The notes beneath the pieces were generated by a model. The model had not been told where the DNA came from, made no database searches, and saw only the letters and a list, made by a program, of their open reading frames with translations. From contig NZ_JAVBIK010000003.1 of the NCBI RefSeq assembly GCF_032193805.1, positions 207,437-271,436 on the forward strand: a stretch of DNA of 64,000 bases, in the 5' to 3' direction. Positions within the stretch are counted from its first letter, which is position 1. The number at the start of each line of letters is the position of its first letter. Origin of the DNA: Rhodoferax potami. GTDB lineage: Bacteria > Pseudomonadota > Gammaproteobacteria > Burkholderiales > Burkholderiaceae_C. Positions 25,306 to 33,998 of this stretch are shown piece after piece. Both the position numbers and the translations under genes were made by a program.

Positions 25306-26181
25306 ATGTTTAAACTCATCTTTACTGCAATTATTTCGTTTTTGGCTTACGGCTGTCAGTCGGTCGATGTCAGCGCTTCTCCTGTGTTAGATAGTAGCGC
25401 TCTTGAGTCTCCGCAGGACCAACGTGACAAGCACAAATTGGATGTCAATAGGTCGCTCGCCACCGCGTTTGAGTTAATGAGAGTTGGCGAGTACGATACT
25501 GCGTCAACCATTCTTGAAGAAGCATATTTACTAGATCCGGATAACCCGTGGGTTCAATTAAATTTAGGGTTTATCTGGCAGAAATCTGGTCAACTTGATA
25601 AGGCTCGAAAAGCGTATTTGAATGTTCAGAATTATGCTGATTCTGATACGTTATTTTCCGGGAAACAGCTTGGCCCGGTACAAAGTCTATCGTTGAGAGA
25701 CATTGCTCTGCATAACATAAAGTCTCTTGAGGCTCTCATAGACGAAAATCAAGATGCTGTTATGGTTAATGCTCCTCATCATCCAGAAATTGATACTTTA
25801 GTGCCCAGTGAGTCGGAATTGCGCGATGCGCTCACCAATTGGAAACAAGCTTGGGAAGCCGCCAATATGCATGACTATTTTTCAATGTACATTTCTAGCT
25901 TTTCGGGGAAATTTAAAAGTCACTTTGCTTGGCGAGCAAACCGATTGTCTATTGTGCCTAACTCTAAAAACATAAGAATTAGTATTGGCGGCGAAATAAT
26001 TGAATTTATTAATAGTGATTTGGCATCTATAACTTTCTTCCAGTCATATGATTCGCTTGGCTATACAGATAGGGGTTGTAAAATGATTGTATTTTCACGG
26101 AGCACCGGCAAGTGGTTGATCGTGAGTGAGACATTTAAACTAGGTGCAGTCGATCCGTCAGAATGTAAGTCGCGGTTCTAG
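25306..26181 (+). CDS. Lipoprotein with TPR and NTF2/SnoaL-like (Cds6-type) domain
   Basis: A 291-residue protein. I chose the start at 25306 because it gives a lipoprotein signal (MFKLIFTAIISFLAYGC, Cys17). Residues about 40-115 contain a TPR pair (ATAFELMRVGEYDTASTILE, then NPWVQLNLGFIWQKSGQLDK). The C-terminal 110 residues (ALTNWKQAWEAANMHDYFSM to KWLIVSETF) resemble the NTF2-like domain attached to Cds6-type L,D-transpeptidase proteins. It starts four bases after the HlyD gene. A role in adhesin export or anchoring is inferred from this. Its stop ends the operon. Confidence 0.75.
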   Translation: MFKLIFTAIISFLAYGCQSVDVSASPVLDSSALESPQDQRDKHKLDVNRSLATAFELMRVGEYDTASTILEEAYLLDPDNPWVQLNLGFIWQKSGQLDKARKAYLNVQNYADSDTLFSGKQLGPVQSLSLRDIALHNIKSLEALIDENQDAVMVNAPHHPEIDTLVPSESELRDALTNWKQAWEAANMHDYFSMYISSFSGKFKSHFAWRANRLSIVPNSKNIRISIGGEIIEFINSDLASITFFQSYDSLGYTDRGCKMIVFSRSTGKWLIVSETFKLGAVDPSECKSRF

Positions 26182-26870
26182 TTAGATTCTAATTACGAAT
26201 TAAAGGATTAATGCAATACACACTGCTGTGTATCCATTCTCTTGAATCAATGTTACTTTATTGCTCTAGTACCAATGTTGGATTCGTGCAAATTTCTGCG
26301 TGAATTGTACTGCACTCCATTTTTTGCACATGAACTGAAAGTCAATGGTGACGTTTAGTCGCTATTTACCTTGTGCTTGCGTTGGCTGCCATGTTGTGGA
26401 TGCATATTCCGGATTCGGGGGAGACGGTTCGGGGCCGTGCGATCGAAATGCGTCCATGTTATCGGTCTTCGTTGACTGTTTTGTATTAATGAATGCATGC
26501 CTCGATGTACGGCACATTTCAATATGCGTGGTCGGCCGGGTTACGGCTTTGGGCCTTGACTGTCTTTGTATTGGCGATAATTGTCAAGTCGAAACTCATG
26601 TTGTTCGTAGAAAAGGAATGTGAATATTGCGAGTGCAAAAGCGAAGTACCGCCAAGGCTGGATTTTTAAATCACGAAGTCCATGTCATGAAATTTAAACA
26701 TGGTGCTGTAATTTGCTCTCGGCGCACCCTTGAAAAGCGACTTCAAAGGGTTCGATACCGAACGCTTGTCGGTTTGTTGTACAAATCTTCCAATGACTGA
26801 GTTCATGTCTGTCTTTACATTGCAATGCCAAAAATTGTAATAGCGCAGCACAGCTCCAGCGTTACCTCCG
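26182..26870. other. Gene-poor stretch after the export operon
   Basis: No gene I can support. Small open frames are present (for example at 26345 on the forward and 26851 on the reverse strand), but their products are low-quality and match nothing. The reverse-strand 61-residue frame at 26666-26851 lies directly downstream of the broken chaperone at 26871 and might be the stump of its partner. Confidence 0.35.
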
Positions 26871-27212
26871 TTAGGCCATTATTTCTTGAAACTGCGTTGC
26901 AGCCCCCTCCGTTTCAAGAGCTAGACGCATCGCCAGATTCGCGCCTGTGATCCGGGGTGAGATTCGCATACGGTGGGCGGCATTTCCGGTGCTTGGATGC
27001 ACGCCAAAGCAACCGGTCAATTCGCGATCCGGAGCAAGATTCACGACAAGCATTTTCTGGTGGATGTCCGGGTCTTGTTCAGTAAAGAGCGCGCCTAAAT
27101 CAACATAGATCGACATACCGCCGCTGGGCTCTCCGTCGTGAATAAGCCCAGTTACTCGATTGTCAACCTCAATATGTCCGGTACGAGCTGACCTGCTCCC
27201 AAGAGTCAGTGC
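26871..27212 (-). pseudogene. CesT-like secretion chaperone, 5'-truncated
   Basis: The reverse frame reads TGHIEVDNRVTGLIHDGE, MSIYVDLGALF, MLVVNLAPDRELTGCFGVHP and a final helix to QEIMA. The order (short strand, I-V-D-L-G-x-L, L-x-x-N, G-x-F-x-V-x-P) is the same as in the chaperones at 4369 and 33999. The frame is closed upstream by a TAG at 27213 without a credible start, right where IS3 debris begins, so the N-terminus has probably been lost. It could still be a complete gene using a rare start, but this is less likely. Confidence 0.45.
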
Positions 27213-27279
27213 CTACTTCCAAAAAAATTTTTTATGAACTTCAGGTATCGTCCGTAAGCGCTCGTTGTTGATTTTCACT

Positions 27280-27390
27280 ACTCACCTTCCTTCGCGGCTC
27301 GCTTGACATAGGCGTTCCGCTGAGGCTTGCCTAGCTGAAACACTTAATCCGTATACCCCATTCCTTGGCCCAAATGACGGATCTTAAGGT
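27280..27390 (-). pseudogene. IS3 orfB fragment, reverse orientation
   Basis: The reverse strand gives IWAKEWGIRIKC, then a stop, then SLSGTPMSSE, corresponding to the [26 protein letters not shown] block of IS3 orfB. It is too short and mutated to function. A second fragment of the same kind of gene lies next to it in the opposite orientation. Confidence 0.55.
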
Positions 27391-27469
27391 TGTACTGCAG
27401 GCTATGGATCCTTGCAAAGCGCTGAGAGTTGTATGGCGTGAAATTTAAAATTGGCTGACCGAACTTTTT

Positions 27470-27700
27470 CTCGTTGGTTATCCACTTACAACGGTGTTGG
27501 ATAGCTCGCCATGAGTGTTTGTTTCAGGATTGCTGGTCCAGCATTGCAGAGGTTCAGGAACTCGCCACTCAGTGGATGTGGTCCTACATCACGGCCGCCT
27601 GGATATGGCCCTGGGCGGTTTCACCCAAAAGCAGCATTGGCCATGGCTGCATAACCGTTCTACTTCTTAGGTCAGTGCAAATGGGGGGGGGTACCATTTG
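27470..27700 (+). pseudogene. IS3 orfB C-terminal fragment, forward orientation
   Basis: SSIAEVQELATQWMWSY is followed, after small frame changes, by the MALGG-FTPKQ region and a TTCTACTTCT sub-terminal motif at 27658-27667, identical to that of element B (10907). It is the 3' end of a related IS3 copy. Confidence 0.65.
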
Positions 27701-27765
27701 GTCAACCTTTTTCAAGGGCTGCTGCGGGCTGTAGTTATTTCTTCCTTTTAAAGGAGTTCTCTTCG

Positions 27766-30708
27766 ATGAGCTTACTGAGTCATGGCTTTGTGCCTTACGT
27801 ATCAATACTGTCGCTGGTGTTAGTGGCGGGTTGCGGTGGCGGTACTGCCGCTAGCAATCCCATAGGTACGCCCAGCGGCAGCAACAATCTTGGGGGTGTG
27901 GCTGCAACCGGTGCTCCCTTGAGTCGAGCTGGGGTGGTTGTTAAATCATTGGACGGTAAGATCATTGTTTCAACTACGACCAATGATGCAGCGTTTTTTC
28001 AGGTTGCACTTGATCCAGCAAGAGCGCCTTACATCGCGGAGGTGACAGATTCTTCGGTCTCCCCTTCCATGAAGTACGAGGCCCTTGTTCTCAAGGACGA
28101 TATCTCTGCCTCGGGTGCTAACGTCAACATCACGCCTATTTCTACGATCGTGACCCGCGTGGCTATCAACGAAGGCCTCGCCGGGAAAGCTGACAGCGAA
28201 ATCAAGGCGATTCGAGCCAATGCGGTTGCTCAGGTGAAAAAAGCCATTCAGCCGCTGCTTGATGCTATGAACGTGACGGATACCGCGGAGCAACTCCTCA
28301 CCCGTCAATTCGTCCCAACACAGGACCCCTTGGACAAGGTTCTGGACACATTCACCGTCTCTTGTACTTCGGCCTCCTGCACGATCAGCCCCGTCAGTGA
28401 TACAGCCAAGAAGTCGCTCGCTGACTCGACTCTCGCATTTGACGTCTCCAGCGTATCTGCCGCCAGTACCAGTGCAACAAAGGTCGCCAGCAAGCTCGAT
28501 ACGGTCAAAGGAGCCATGGCCGCCTCTGCCCCGGTTGTCGTGGTGTTCAGTCCGGCTGGCAAGTGGGGAAGCCCTGCGGACAGCTGGGCGGGTTACAACG
28601 GCAAGTTCGCAATTTACAACTTCAGTGATTCCGCTATCGATGGTGGTTCAAAGCTTTATCTGGGAAGCACCAAGCTCAATGCGACGGGTTTCTGGAATGT
28701 GTCCGCCGCCGTAGATGATAAGGGAAGCTTTTTGTTTGAGCTGCCGAGTTGGGCGAATTTGGCACCTCTTTCTGCTCAGAGCAAGCCGTCACCCTTCGTC
28801 TTTGGCTTTACCGGCAAGGGCGCGCCAGAGTCCGTGACAGACTTGCGTGACTGCAACATCAATGGGCAGAAGTGCTTGGTGTTGATTGATGACGGCAAGC
28901 AGGCAAGTCTTGACAGTTCCGATGCGTCGGTCAAGGTTCGTTCATGGGCCCAGTTCCTGGTCACCCTTCCCCAGCAGGTGCAAGAAAAGAAACCTGAGGC
29001 CGCTGTGCCTCCGCCGGCGACCGACCCGACCCCCAAGGACAGTCCGATTTCAACAGAAACGCCCACATCGGCCAAAGCAGCAGTGGTTGCCAGTGTCATG
29101 TCGAGCTGGGTCGGTGGATTCAATGGTTCCTTCCAGCTCAAGAACACCAGTTCAGACAGCTGGACCAGCTGGAGCCTCAAACTTACTATGCCCGCTGGGG
29201 TCACCCGAGTGACCTCCTGGGGAAACTACAAACTGACAACGGAGAGCTCTGTCGTCACGTTTGGCAACGAATCCTGGAATGGCAAACTCTCGGCGGGAGC
29301 ACCAATCACGCTCGGTTTCGGCGGCGAGGGTGCTCTCAGCACAGTCCCCAGCGCTTGCGAAATTTCCTACAACGGTGGTGCCTACTCGTCATGCACTATA
29401 GCGCTCGCAGGCAGCACGGTACCACCCACGCCAGTGGTACCACCCACGCCAGTGGTACCACCCACGCCAGTGGTACCACCCACGCCAGTGGTACCACCCA
29501 CGCCAGTGGTACCACCCACGCCAGTGGTACCACCCACGCCAGTGGTACCACCCACCGGGACGGAAGAGCCCCAATCCATTGCAACTTCGAAAAGCGCCGT
29601 TACAAACAAGCGTGTCTACGTCGGTTATTACCCGAGCTGGAGCGATAACTGGTTTAGCAGCGCTAGCTGGGATGGATCTGCATTAACCAACGACGCTATC
29701 CTGAAAGCCAGCAAGCTGGCGCGGGTTCCTGCGACCTATACCCACGTGGTTGCGTCATTTGCCCAGCCGAATTTCAGCTACACGACCGCAGGGAATTACA
29801 CTGCCAACAAGTGGGATGGTACGGGCTTGAACTTCAATGCCGGCCCGAAAGACATTAAACGCGCGGTGGACGTGTTGCATGCGCGAGGCATCAAAGTCCT
29901 TTTGGCTGTAGGAGGTGCAACCTATAATGACTGGGCCGGTTTGGCTGCGGAGGGTGGCAATGTTGGCCCTATCACCACTGCGCTAAAACAGATCATGATC
30001 GATGTCGGGTTCGACGGTTTGGACGTGGACTATGAAGTCGAAGGAGCAAATCCTGCGCGCGTCGCGGAGTACACGGGCGCGGTCAATGCCATGCGTAGGG
30101 CGGTGGACCTTGCTGGTGGCGGACGAATTTTGGCCCTAGCGGGTTGGTCAACCGGCGCTGACTGCACCATCGCCACGGGCACTACGGCTACGGCCTGCGG
30201 GGGGAAGACTTCGTATTGGAGCGGTTCGGCAGGGCGTGAGCGTTTGGTGTTCTCTCAGGACGGCATGGCTGCAAAAATCGATATGATAAATGTCATGTCG
30301 TATGACGCGCGGTACGAAAATTACGACGGGGTCAAGGCTTGGGAGCTCTATCGCGATCTGTTCCCCAGCAAGACCATCGTGAGCATCGGTCTGGAGACGG
30401 CACCCGAGGGTTGGGCGGGAGGTATGCTGGTTACCCGCAATGTGGACACTCTGTGCGAAGGCTCCACAATATTGAAGGATCAGTTCTCCAACGTGGTTAA
30501 CCTGCCGTATTCCGTTGAGCGTTACGCCAAAGCGGTCATGACCACGAGAACTAACTCCAACCCGCGTGATGGGGCCATGTTGTGGCAGATATTGAAAACT
30601 GCAACCGCAGCGTGCGGAACTGGCACCGTTGCAAGCCCCGCATCGATCGCCAACATGATCGGTGATGTATACGGCCTTCAAAAAGACGACCGCGCTGCTT
30701 GGAAGTAA
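27766..30708 (+). CDS. Chitinase, GH18, large multidomain lipoprotein
   Basis: A 980-residue protein with AAAGGAG upstream of the ATG. It has a lipoprotein signal (LVLVAGC, Cys23), then a carboxypeptidase-regulatory-like domain (about 45-200). Two carbohydrate-binding-like modules follow (about 260-385 and 445-545), the second CBM2-like with SWVGGFNGSFQLKNTSSDSW. A VPPTPV repeat linker joins these to the GH18 domain (about 617-970), with KVLLAVGG and the catalytic DGLDVDYE, proton donor Glu757. It should hydrolyse chitin or related polymers from the outer surface. The gene stands alone, flanked by IS debris and a pseudogene. Confidence 0.9.
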   Translation: MSLLSHGFVPYVSILSLVLVAGCGGGTAASNPIGTPSGSNNLGGVAATGAPLSRAGVVVKSLDGKIIVSTTTNDAAFFQVALDPARAPYIAEVTDSSVSPSMKYEALVLKDDISASGANVNITPISTIVTRVAINEGLAGKADSEIKAIRANAVAQVKKAIQPLLDAMNVTDTAEQLLTRQFVPTQDPLDKVLDTFTVSCTSASCTISPVSDTAKKSLADSTLAFDVSSVSAASTSATKVASKLDTVKGAMAASAPVVVVFSPAGKWGSPADSWAGYNGKFAIYNFSDSAIDGGSKLYLGSTKLNATGFWNVSAAVDDKGSFLFELPSWANLAPLSAQSKPSPFVFGFTGKGAPESVTDLRDCNINGQKCLVLIDDGKQASLDSSDASVKVRSWAQFLVTLPQQVQEKKPEAAVPPPATDPTPKDSPISTETPTSAKAAVVASVMSSWVGGFNGSFQLKNTSSDSWTSWSLKLTMPAGVTRVTSWGNYKLTTESSVVTFGNESWNGKLSAGAPITLGFGGEGALSTVPSACEISYNGGAYSSCTIALAGSTVPPTPVVPPTPVVPPTPVVPPTPVVPPTPVVPPTPVVPPTPVVPPTGTEEPQSIATSKSAVTNKRVYVGYYPSWSDNWFSSASWDGSALTNDAILKASKLARVPATYTHVVASFAQPNFSYTTAGNYTANKWDGTGLNFNAGPKDIKRAVDVLHARGIKVLLAVGGATYNDWAGLAAEGGNVGPITTALKQIMIDVGFDGLDVDYEVEGANPARVAEYTGAVNAMRRAVDLAGGGRILALAGWSTGADCTIATGTTATACGGKTSYWSGSAGRERLVFSQDGMAAKIDMINVMSYDARYENYDGVKAWELYRDLFPSKTIVSIGLETAPEGWAGGMLVTRNVDTLCEGSTILKDQFSNVVNLPYSVERYAKAVMTTRTNSNPRDGAMLWQILKTATAACGTGTVASPASIANMIGDVYGLQKDDRAAWK
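29419..29555 (+). repeat. 18-bp minisatellite coding VPPTPV
   Basis: Seven identical copies of GTACCACCCACGCCAGTG are followed by an 11-base partial copy, all in frame, giving a Pro-rich linker between the binding module and the GH18 domain. Exact identity implies recent slippage or homogenisation. Confidence 0.97.
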
Positions 30709-30728
30709 CAGAGTCGCTGATTGCACCC

Positions 30729-30756
30729 CTCGCTGGCGCCGGTATGCGCCAGCGAG
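30729..30756 (+). terminator. Hairpin after the chitinase gene
   Basis: Perfect 11-base arms CTCGCTGGCGC and GCGCCAGCGAG with a six-base loop lie 20 bases after the stop. The stem is strong and GC-rich but lacks a T-run. Confidence 0.6.
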
Positions 30757-30878
30757 CCGGTAAGACGGTGAAAGATTCATCGCACAGTGTGTCAAGGCCC
30801 ACGGCCATAACTAATTTGCAGGGCTCTAGCACTGCGTGTGTCACTGGTGCCTCTACGGAGGCGGAGGAGGAGGCACAA

Positions 30879-31272
30879 ATGGCGCAGGCATGGAAAGCAA
30901 AGCGAATTGAATATCGAGACACCGGCCTGCTGCCGATCCAAGCCGCAGTTAAGGCGAACCGAAAGGAGGAGGGGCTTCGCCTCTTGAAAGCAAAAGTTGC
31001 ACCTCCGTATGAAGAAGTGCTCCCCCCTCATGAACAAGTTGGTACAAATTCAACTGGATGAAGCTGAAAAACTATACAAAGCCGCTGTGGTCACAGATGA
31101 ATACAGTAAGACTGTGTCGGTTCTTGCGATGGTTGAGCAGATGGCGGCAGCGGCCAGCAGTTTGCGAAGCCAAGCGCGTGAACAAGTTGAGATTGTTTCA
31201 ACCTTCAAATTCGATTCAGATAACGAGAACGCTGCACATGGAATGCTAAAGCTAACTCAGCACCCCCAGTAG
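30879..31272 (+). pseudogene. Methyl-accepting chemotaxis protein, frameshifted and internally deleted
   Basis: The first frame reads AWKAKRIEYRDTGLLPIQAA and EEVLPP, part of a four-helix-bundle ligand domain. At a C6 run (31022-31027) the frame changes to NKLVQIQLDEAEKLYKAAV. After SVLA the sequence jumps to VEQMAAAASSLRSQAREQVE and VSTFKFD, which is the extreme C-terminus of betaproteobacterial chemoreceptors. The second membrane helix, HAMP domain and signalling hairpin are gone, as is the N-terminal anchor. Removing one C would restore frame across the run but not function. Confidence 0.8.
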
Positions 31273-31544
31273 GGTGGCTGAATATAAGTACGTTGACTGC
31301 GGGAAGACGGGTAATACACATACTGACTAGGTCGCGATCCCAAGAGATCTTACCAACATGGTTTTGATGGGGGTGTGGGGTATTTATATTACCAATTAAG
31401 TACTTGGTTGCCTTAAAGAAATGAACTAACGCTTTTGTTTGTTTTTTTAAAGATATTTCATTAAATTACATGCAGCAAAAGTGATCTGTGAATCAACAGT
31501 GTCTCCTGACAGGCTGTTTTACACTAATCTCCAAAACTTATGTT

Positions 31545-32153
31545 ATGACCGAAAAACGCGATGTATTAACGACTCAACAGGCAGCAATTATTTTAGGTTT
31601 GTCAACCACCTCTGTTCAGAAGATGGCCACTAAAGGTGAGTTGGCTGGATGGATTACCCCTGGTGGTCACCGCAGGATCTTTCGTAGCAGTGTGGAACAA
31701 CTGCTTGACTCACGCAAAAAAGGTTTAGCAGGCGTTACCGGCAGACTAACTCTACGCATCCTCTTGCTTGAAGACGATCATGTGCAAATAGCATCGTTTA
31801 AAGCCATTTTGAGGCGTATGGGTCATTGTGTTGAGCTTGCCATTGTGAATCCTGCAACACAAGCGATCGATTTGATCCGTGCTTTTCAGCCTGACCTGTT
31901 AGTCATGAATATTGACTCAGAACTGGTTGATGGGTTTAGGTTAGCGCAGGTAATTGAAGATGAATTTGGAATGAAAGGCCCCGATGTAATTGGTCTGACG
32001 TCCCTTTCCCTCGAACAGTTTAAGAAACTTAGCCACATACCTATGCGAGTCGTACGTTTTGAAAAGCAATTAAATGCCGAACGACTATGTGGCTACTTGG
32101 ATGCACTCACTGTTAAATTGCTGGGGGCGGATAAGCGTCCGGTAACAAGTTAA
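31545..32153 (+). CDS. DNA-binding regulator: excisionase/MerR-type HTH plus receiver-like domain
   Basis: A 202-residue protein starting at the ATG at 31545; a GTG at 31488 in frame is less likely. Residues 7-55 form a MerR/excisionase-like winged HTH (TTQQAAIILGLSTTSVQKMA with TPGGHRRIFRSSV). Residues 70-195 form a CheY-like receiver: acidic pair in LLEDD (77-78), then PDLLVMNIDSELVDG, where the phosphoacceptor Asp is replaced by Asn122, with Thr152 and Lys174 near the usual places. It may act without phosphorylation. No kinase is nearby. The AT-rich 31273-31544 stretch upstream holds no gene and probably contains its promoter. Confidence 0.7.
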   Translation: MTEKRDVLTTQQAAIILGLSTTSVQKMATKGELAGWITPGGHRRIFRSSVEQLLDSRKKGLAGVTGRLTLRILLLEDDHVQIASFKAILRRMGHCVELAIVNPATQAIDLIRAFQPDLLVMNIDSELVDGFRLAQVIEDEFGMKGPDVIGLTSLSLEQFKKLSHIPMRVVRFEKQLNAERLCGYLDALTVKLLGADKRPVTS

Positions 32154-32176
32154 TGTCATCCAGCTGACTTGCTGAC

Positions 32177-32521
32177 CTATGCCAAAGGGTTTCTGAAGGG
32201 TGTTTGCAGTAGCTCGTCACCCCTCGTGGGCAGATCCGGGTTAAGTTGGCAGTACACCTGTCCAAGAACAGTCTTGCCCAAAGGCTGTTTCTGATAACAG
32301 GCGCCGGCGTATAGCATGCCAAATCCCTGTGGCTTGCTGCGCAGCGCGTTCTCCATGCCGCGCTTGTCTTCATCGACCCACTGTTCAACCTCAGATGGGT
32401 TGAGGTCGTAGGCCGGCGTGGCCTCTGAAATTGTGGCCTTACCTTGAACGAGGCCCAGGACCAGGGCCGTCTTTCTCTTGGCCGTCCAACGCTTGATGTA
32501 TTCTTTCATCAGGGTGCTCAT
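32177..32521 (-). pseudogene. Transposase orfA-like HTH protein, truncated
   Basis: The reverse frame begins MSTLMKEYIKRWTAKRKTAL and continues with AYDLNPSEVEQWVDEDKRGM, the HTH region of a DUF1153-like IS3 orfA. After ENALRSKP it departs from the family into unrelated sequence (ending PTRGDELLQTPFRNPLA), so only the N-terminal half survives. Its ATG at 32519-32521 abuts the left end of IS3 element C, which has removed the upstream region. Confidence 0.6.
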
Positions 32522-32584
32522 TGAATCGCCCCGGAATATGTAGACACCTCTGAGCCTCAAACGTGAGGCCTAATAGGAGGTGAT

Positions 32585-32863
32585 ATGAGTCAGAAGAGAT
32601 TTCCCGAAGAATTCAAGATCGAAGCGGTTAAGCAGATCACGCAACGCGGCCATTCAGTGGCCGAGGTGTCCGCCCGATTGGGTGTCAGTCAGCACAGTCT
32701 GTACAAGTGGGTCAAAGAGCAGCAATTGCCTCCTGGTCAGCACAAGGAGCAGTTATCCCAAACGGAAGAACTGCGCAGACTCAAGGCCGAGCTCAAGCGG
32801 GTGAGCGAGGAGCGCGACATCTTAAAAAAAGCCGCCGCGTACTTTGCCAAGCTATCCGGGTAA
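32585..32863 (+). CDS. IS3 orfA of element C
   Basis: 92 residues, preceded by AGGAGG. MSQKRFPEEFKIEAVKQITQ and the HTH SARLGVSQHSLYKWVKE are typical of the IS51-like group, followed by a coiled coil (LRRLKAELKRVSEERDILKK). An A7 run at 32824-32830 followed by GCC is a good -1 frameshift site for making the OrfAB transposase. Confidence 0.92.
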   Translation: MSQKRFPEEFKIEAVKQITQRGHSVAEVSARLGVSQHSLYKWVKEQQLPPGQHKEQLSQTEELRRLKAELKRVSEERDILKKAAAYFAKLSG

Positions 32864-33735
32864 GGTACGCGTTTATCCAGCGCCACGAACGTGCCCATAG
32901 CGTGCGCAGGATGTGTGCGGTGATGGATGTACACCCCAGCGGCTACTACGCATGGAGGCGTGAACCCATTGGTGAGAAGCGTCGAGATGACCAACGCCTG
33001 CTGGGGCTACTCAAGCAGGCTTGGCTGGAGAGCGGCTGCGTTTACGGCTATCGCAAACTCACACTAGATATGCGCGACCTGGGCGAGCAATGCGGCAAGC
33101 ACCGTGTTGCCCAATGGTTGCGCTGCGAAGGTATACGCTCACAAACAGGGTACCGGCGCCGCTCAAGTGCACGCGGCGGCAAACCTGCTGTGGTTGCCCC
33201 CAATCACCTGAATCGGCAGTCCACCCCGGATCAGCCCAATAGGTCCTGGGTCACGGACATCACCTACATCCGTACACATGAAGGCTGGCTGTACTTGGCC
33301 GTGGTGATCGATCTGTTCTCCAGACAGGTCATTGGCTGGTCCATGGGCAGTCGAATAGATACAGACTTGGTGCTCAATGCACTCTTGATGGCGCTGTGGC
33401 GCCGACAGCCCCAGGAATCGGTACTGGTGCATTCAGATCAAGGGTGCCGGTTCACAGGACATGCTTGGCAAACCTTTTTGCGCGATCACAACTTGATCAG
33501 CAGCATGAGTCGGCGAGGTAACTGCCATGACAACGCAGTGGCCGAGAGCTTCTTCCAGTTGCTCAAGCGCGAACGCGTTCGCCGTCAGATCTATCTCACC
33601 CGGCAAGACGCTAGGGCCGATGTCTTCAATTACATCGAGATGTTTTACAACCCCAAGCGTCGGCACAATACCGCTGGCGACATCTCGCCGGTAGAGTTCG
33701 AGAAACGCTATTTCCAACGGCTCGGAGGTGTCTAG
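32830..33735 (+). CDS. IS3 orfB (DDE transposase) of element C
   Basis: The reading frame entered by -1 frameshifting at the A7 run. It has a HTH_21-like region (YAFIQRHERAHSVRRMCAVM), then the rve catalytic core: Asp in SWVTDITYIRTHEG, Asp in VLVHSDQGCRFTG and Glu in DNAVAESFFQLLKRE. It ends with YNPKRRHNTAGDISPVEFE and is intact. The frame is open further upstream from 32707, but that overlap with orfA is not expected to be translated separately. Confidence 0.93.
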   Translation, partial: SRRVLCQAIRVRYAFIQRHERAHSVRRMCAVMDVHPSGYYAWRREPIGEKRRDDQRLLGLLKQAWLESGCVYGYRKLTLDMRDLGEQCGKHRVAQWLRCEGIRSQTGYRRRSSARGGKPAVVAPNHLNRQSTPDQPNRSWVTDITYIRTHEGWLYLAVVIDLFSRQVIGWSMGSRIDTDLVLNALLMALWRRQPQESVLVHSDQGCRFTGHAWQTFLRDHNLISSMSRRGNCHDNAVAESFFQLLKRERVRRQIYLTRQDARADVFNYIEMFYNPKRRHNTAGDISPVEFEKRYFQRLGGV

Positions 33736-33756
33736 TAAATCCGGGGCGATTCACGC

Positions 33757-33802
33757 CCGTTCACGTTGCCCGAAATGGCTGTTCACGTTCGTCCGAAATA
33801 CC
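33757..33802. repeat. Two 22-bp direct repeats, possible IS21-type end
   Basis: GTTCACGTTGCCCGAAATGG and GTTCACGTTCGTCCGAAATA stand 22 bases apart just right of element C. Repeated binding sites of this kind mark ends of IS21-family elements, but no IS21 gene follows here. The rest, up to 33998, is non-coding and should hold the promoter of the chaperone gene. Confidence 0.4.
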
Positions 33803-33998
33803 CAGCAGGAAATCACTGGGTCAATACATCTTAATGACTTGCTGCAAGACGGAGAGCCAGCGAAACCTGCTTATCCCGCTGAAATTTAGCCACTTTAGTC
33901 GAACTATTTCGACGCGCGGCCCCACTAAAGCCCATATTAGTTAATGCAGGTGGCAAGCTACTGTTGTAGCGTCACAAAACATTAAAGGCTAACAAGTG

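Larger units (their letters stand above)
32522..33753 (+). mobile_element. Complete IS3-family element C (1232 bp)
   Basis: The ends are inverted: TGAATCGCCCCGGAATATG at left and TGAATCGCCCCGGATTTAC on the reverse strand at right, both continuing into TAGACACCTC. They enclose intact orfA and orfB. No short target duplication is visible at the flanks. Confidence 0.93.

Noticed and set aside
26345..26623. 92-residue forward frame
   Set aside because: Cys-rich, low-complexity product with no good start signal or family; likely chance.
29419..29555. CRISPR-like regular repeat
   Set aside because: Repeats are contiguous, 18 bases, without spacers, and in frame with a coding sequence.
29355..29648. 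Repetitive frames (THASGT and GVGGTT types) over the chitinase linker
   Set aside because: Other-frame readings of the 18-bp minisatellite inside the chitinase gene.
32522..33753. Target-site duplication for IS3 element C
   Set aside because: Flanks (GCTCAT at left, CGCCCG at right) do not match.
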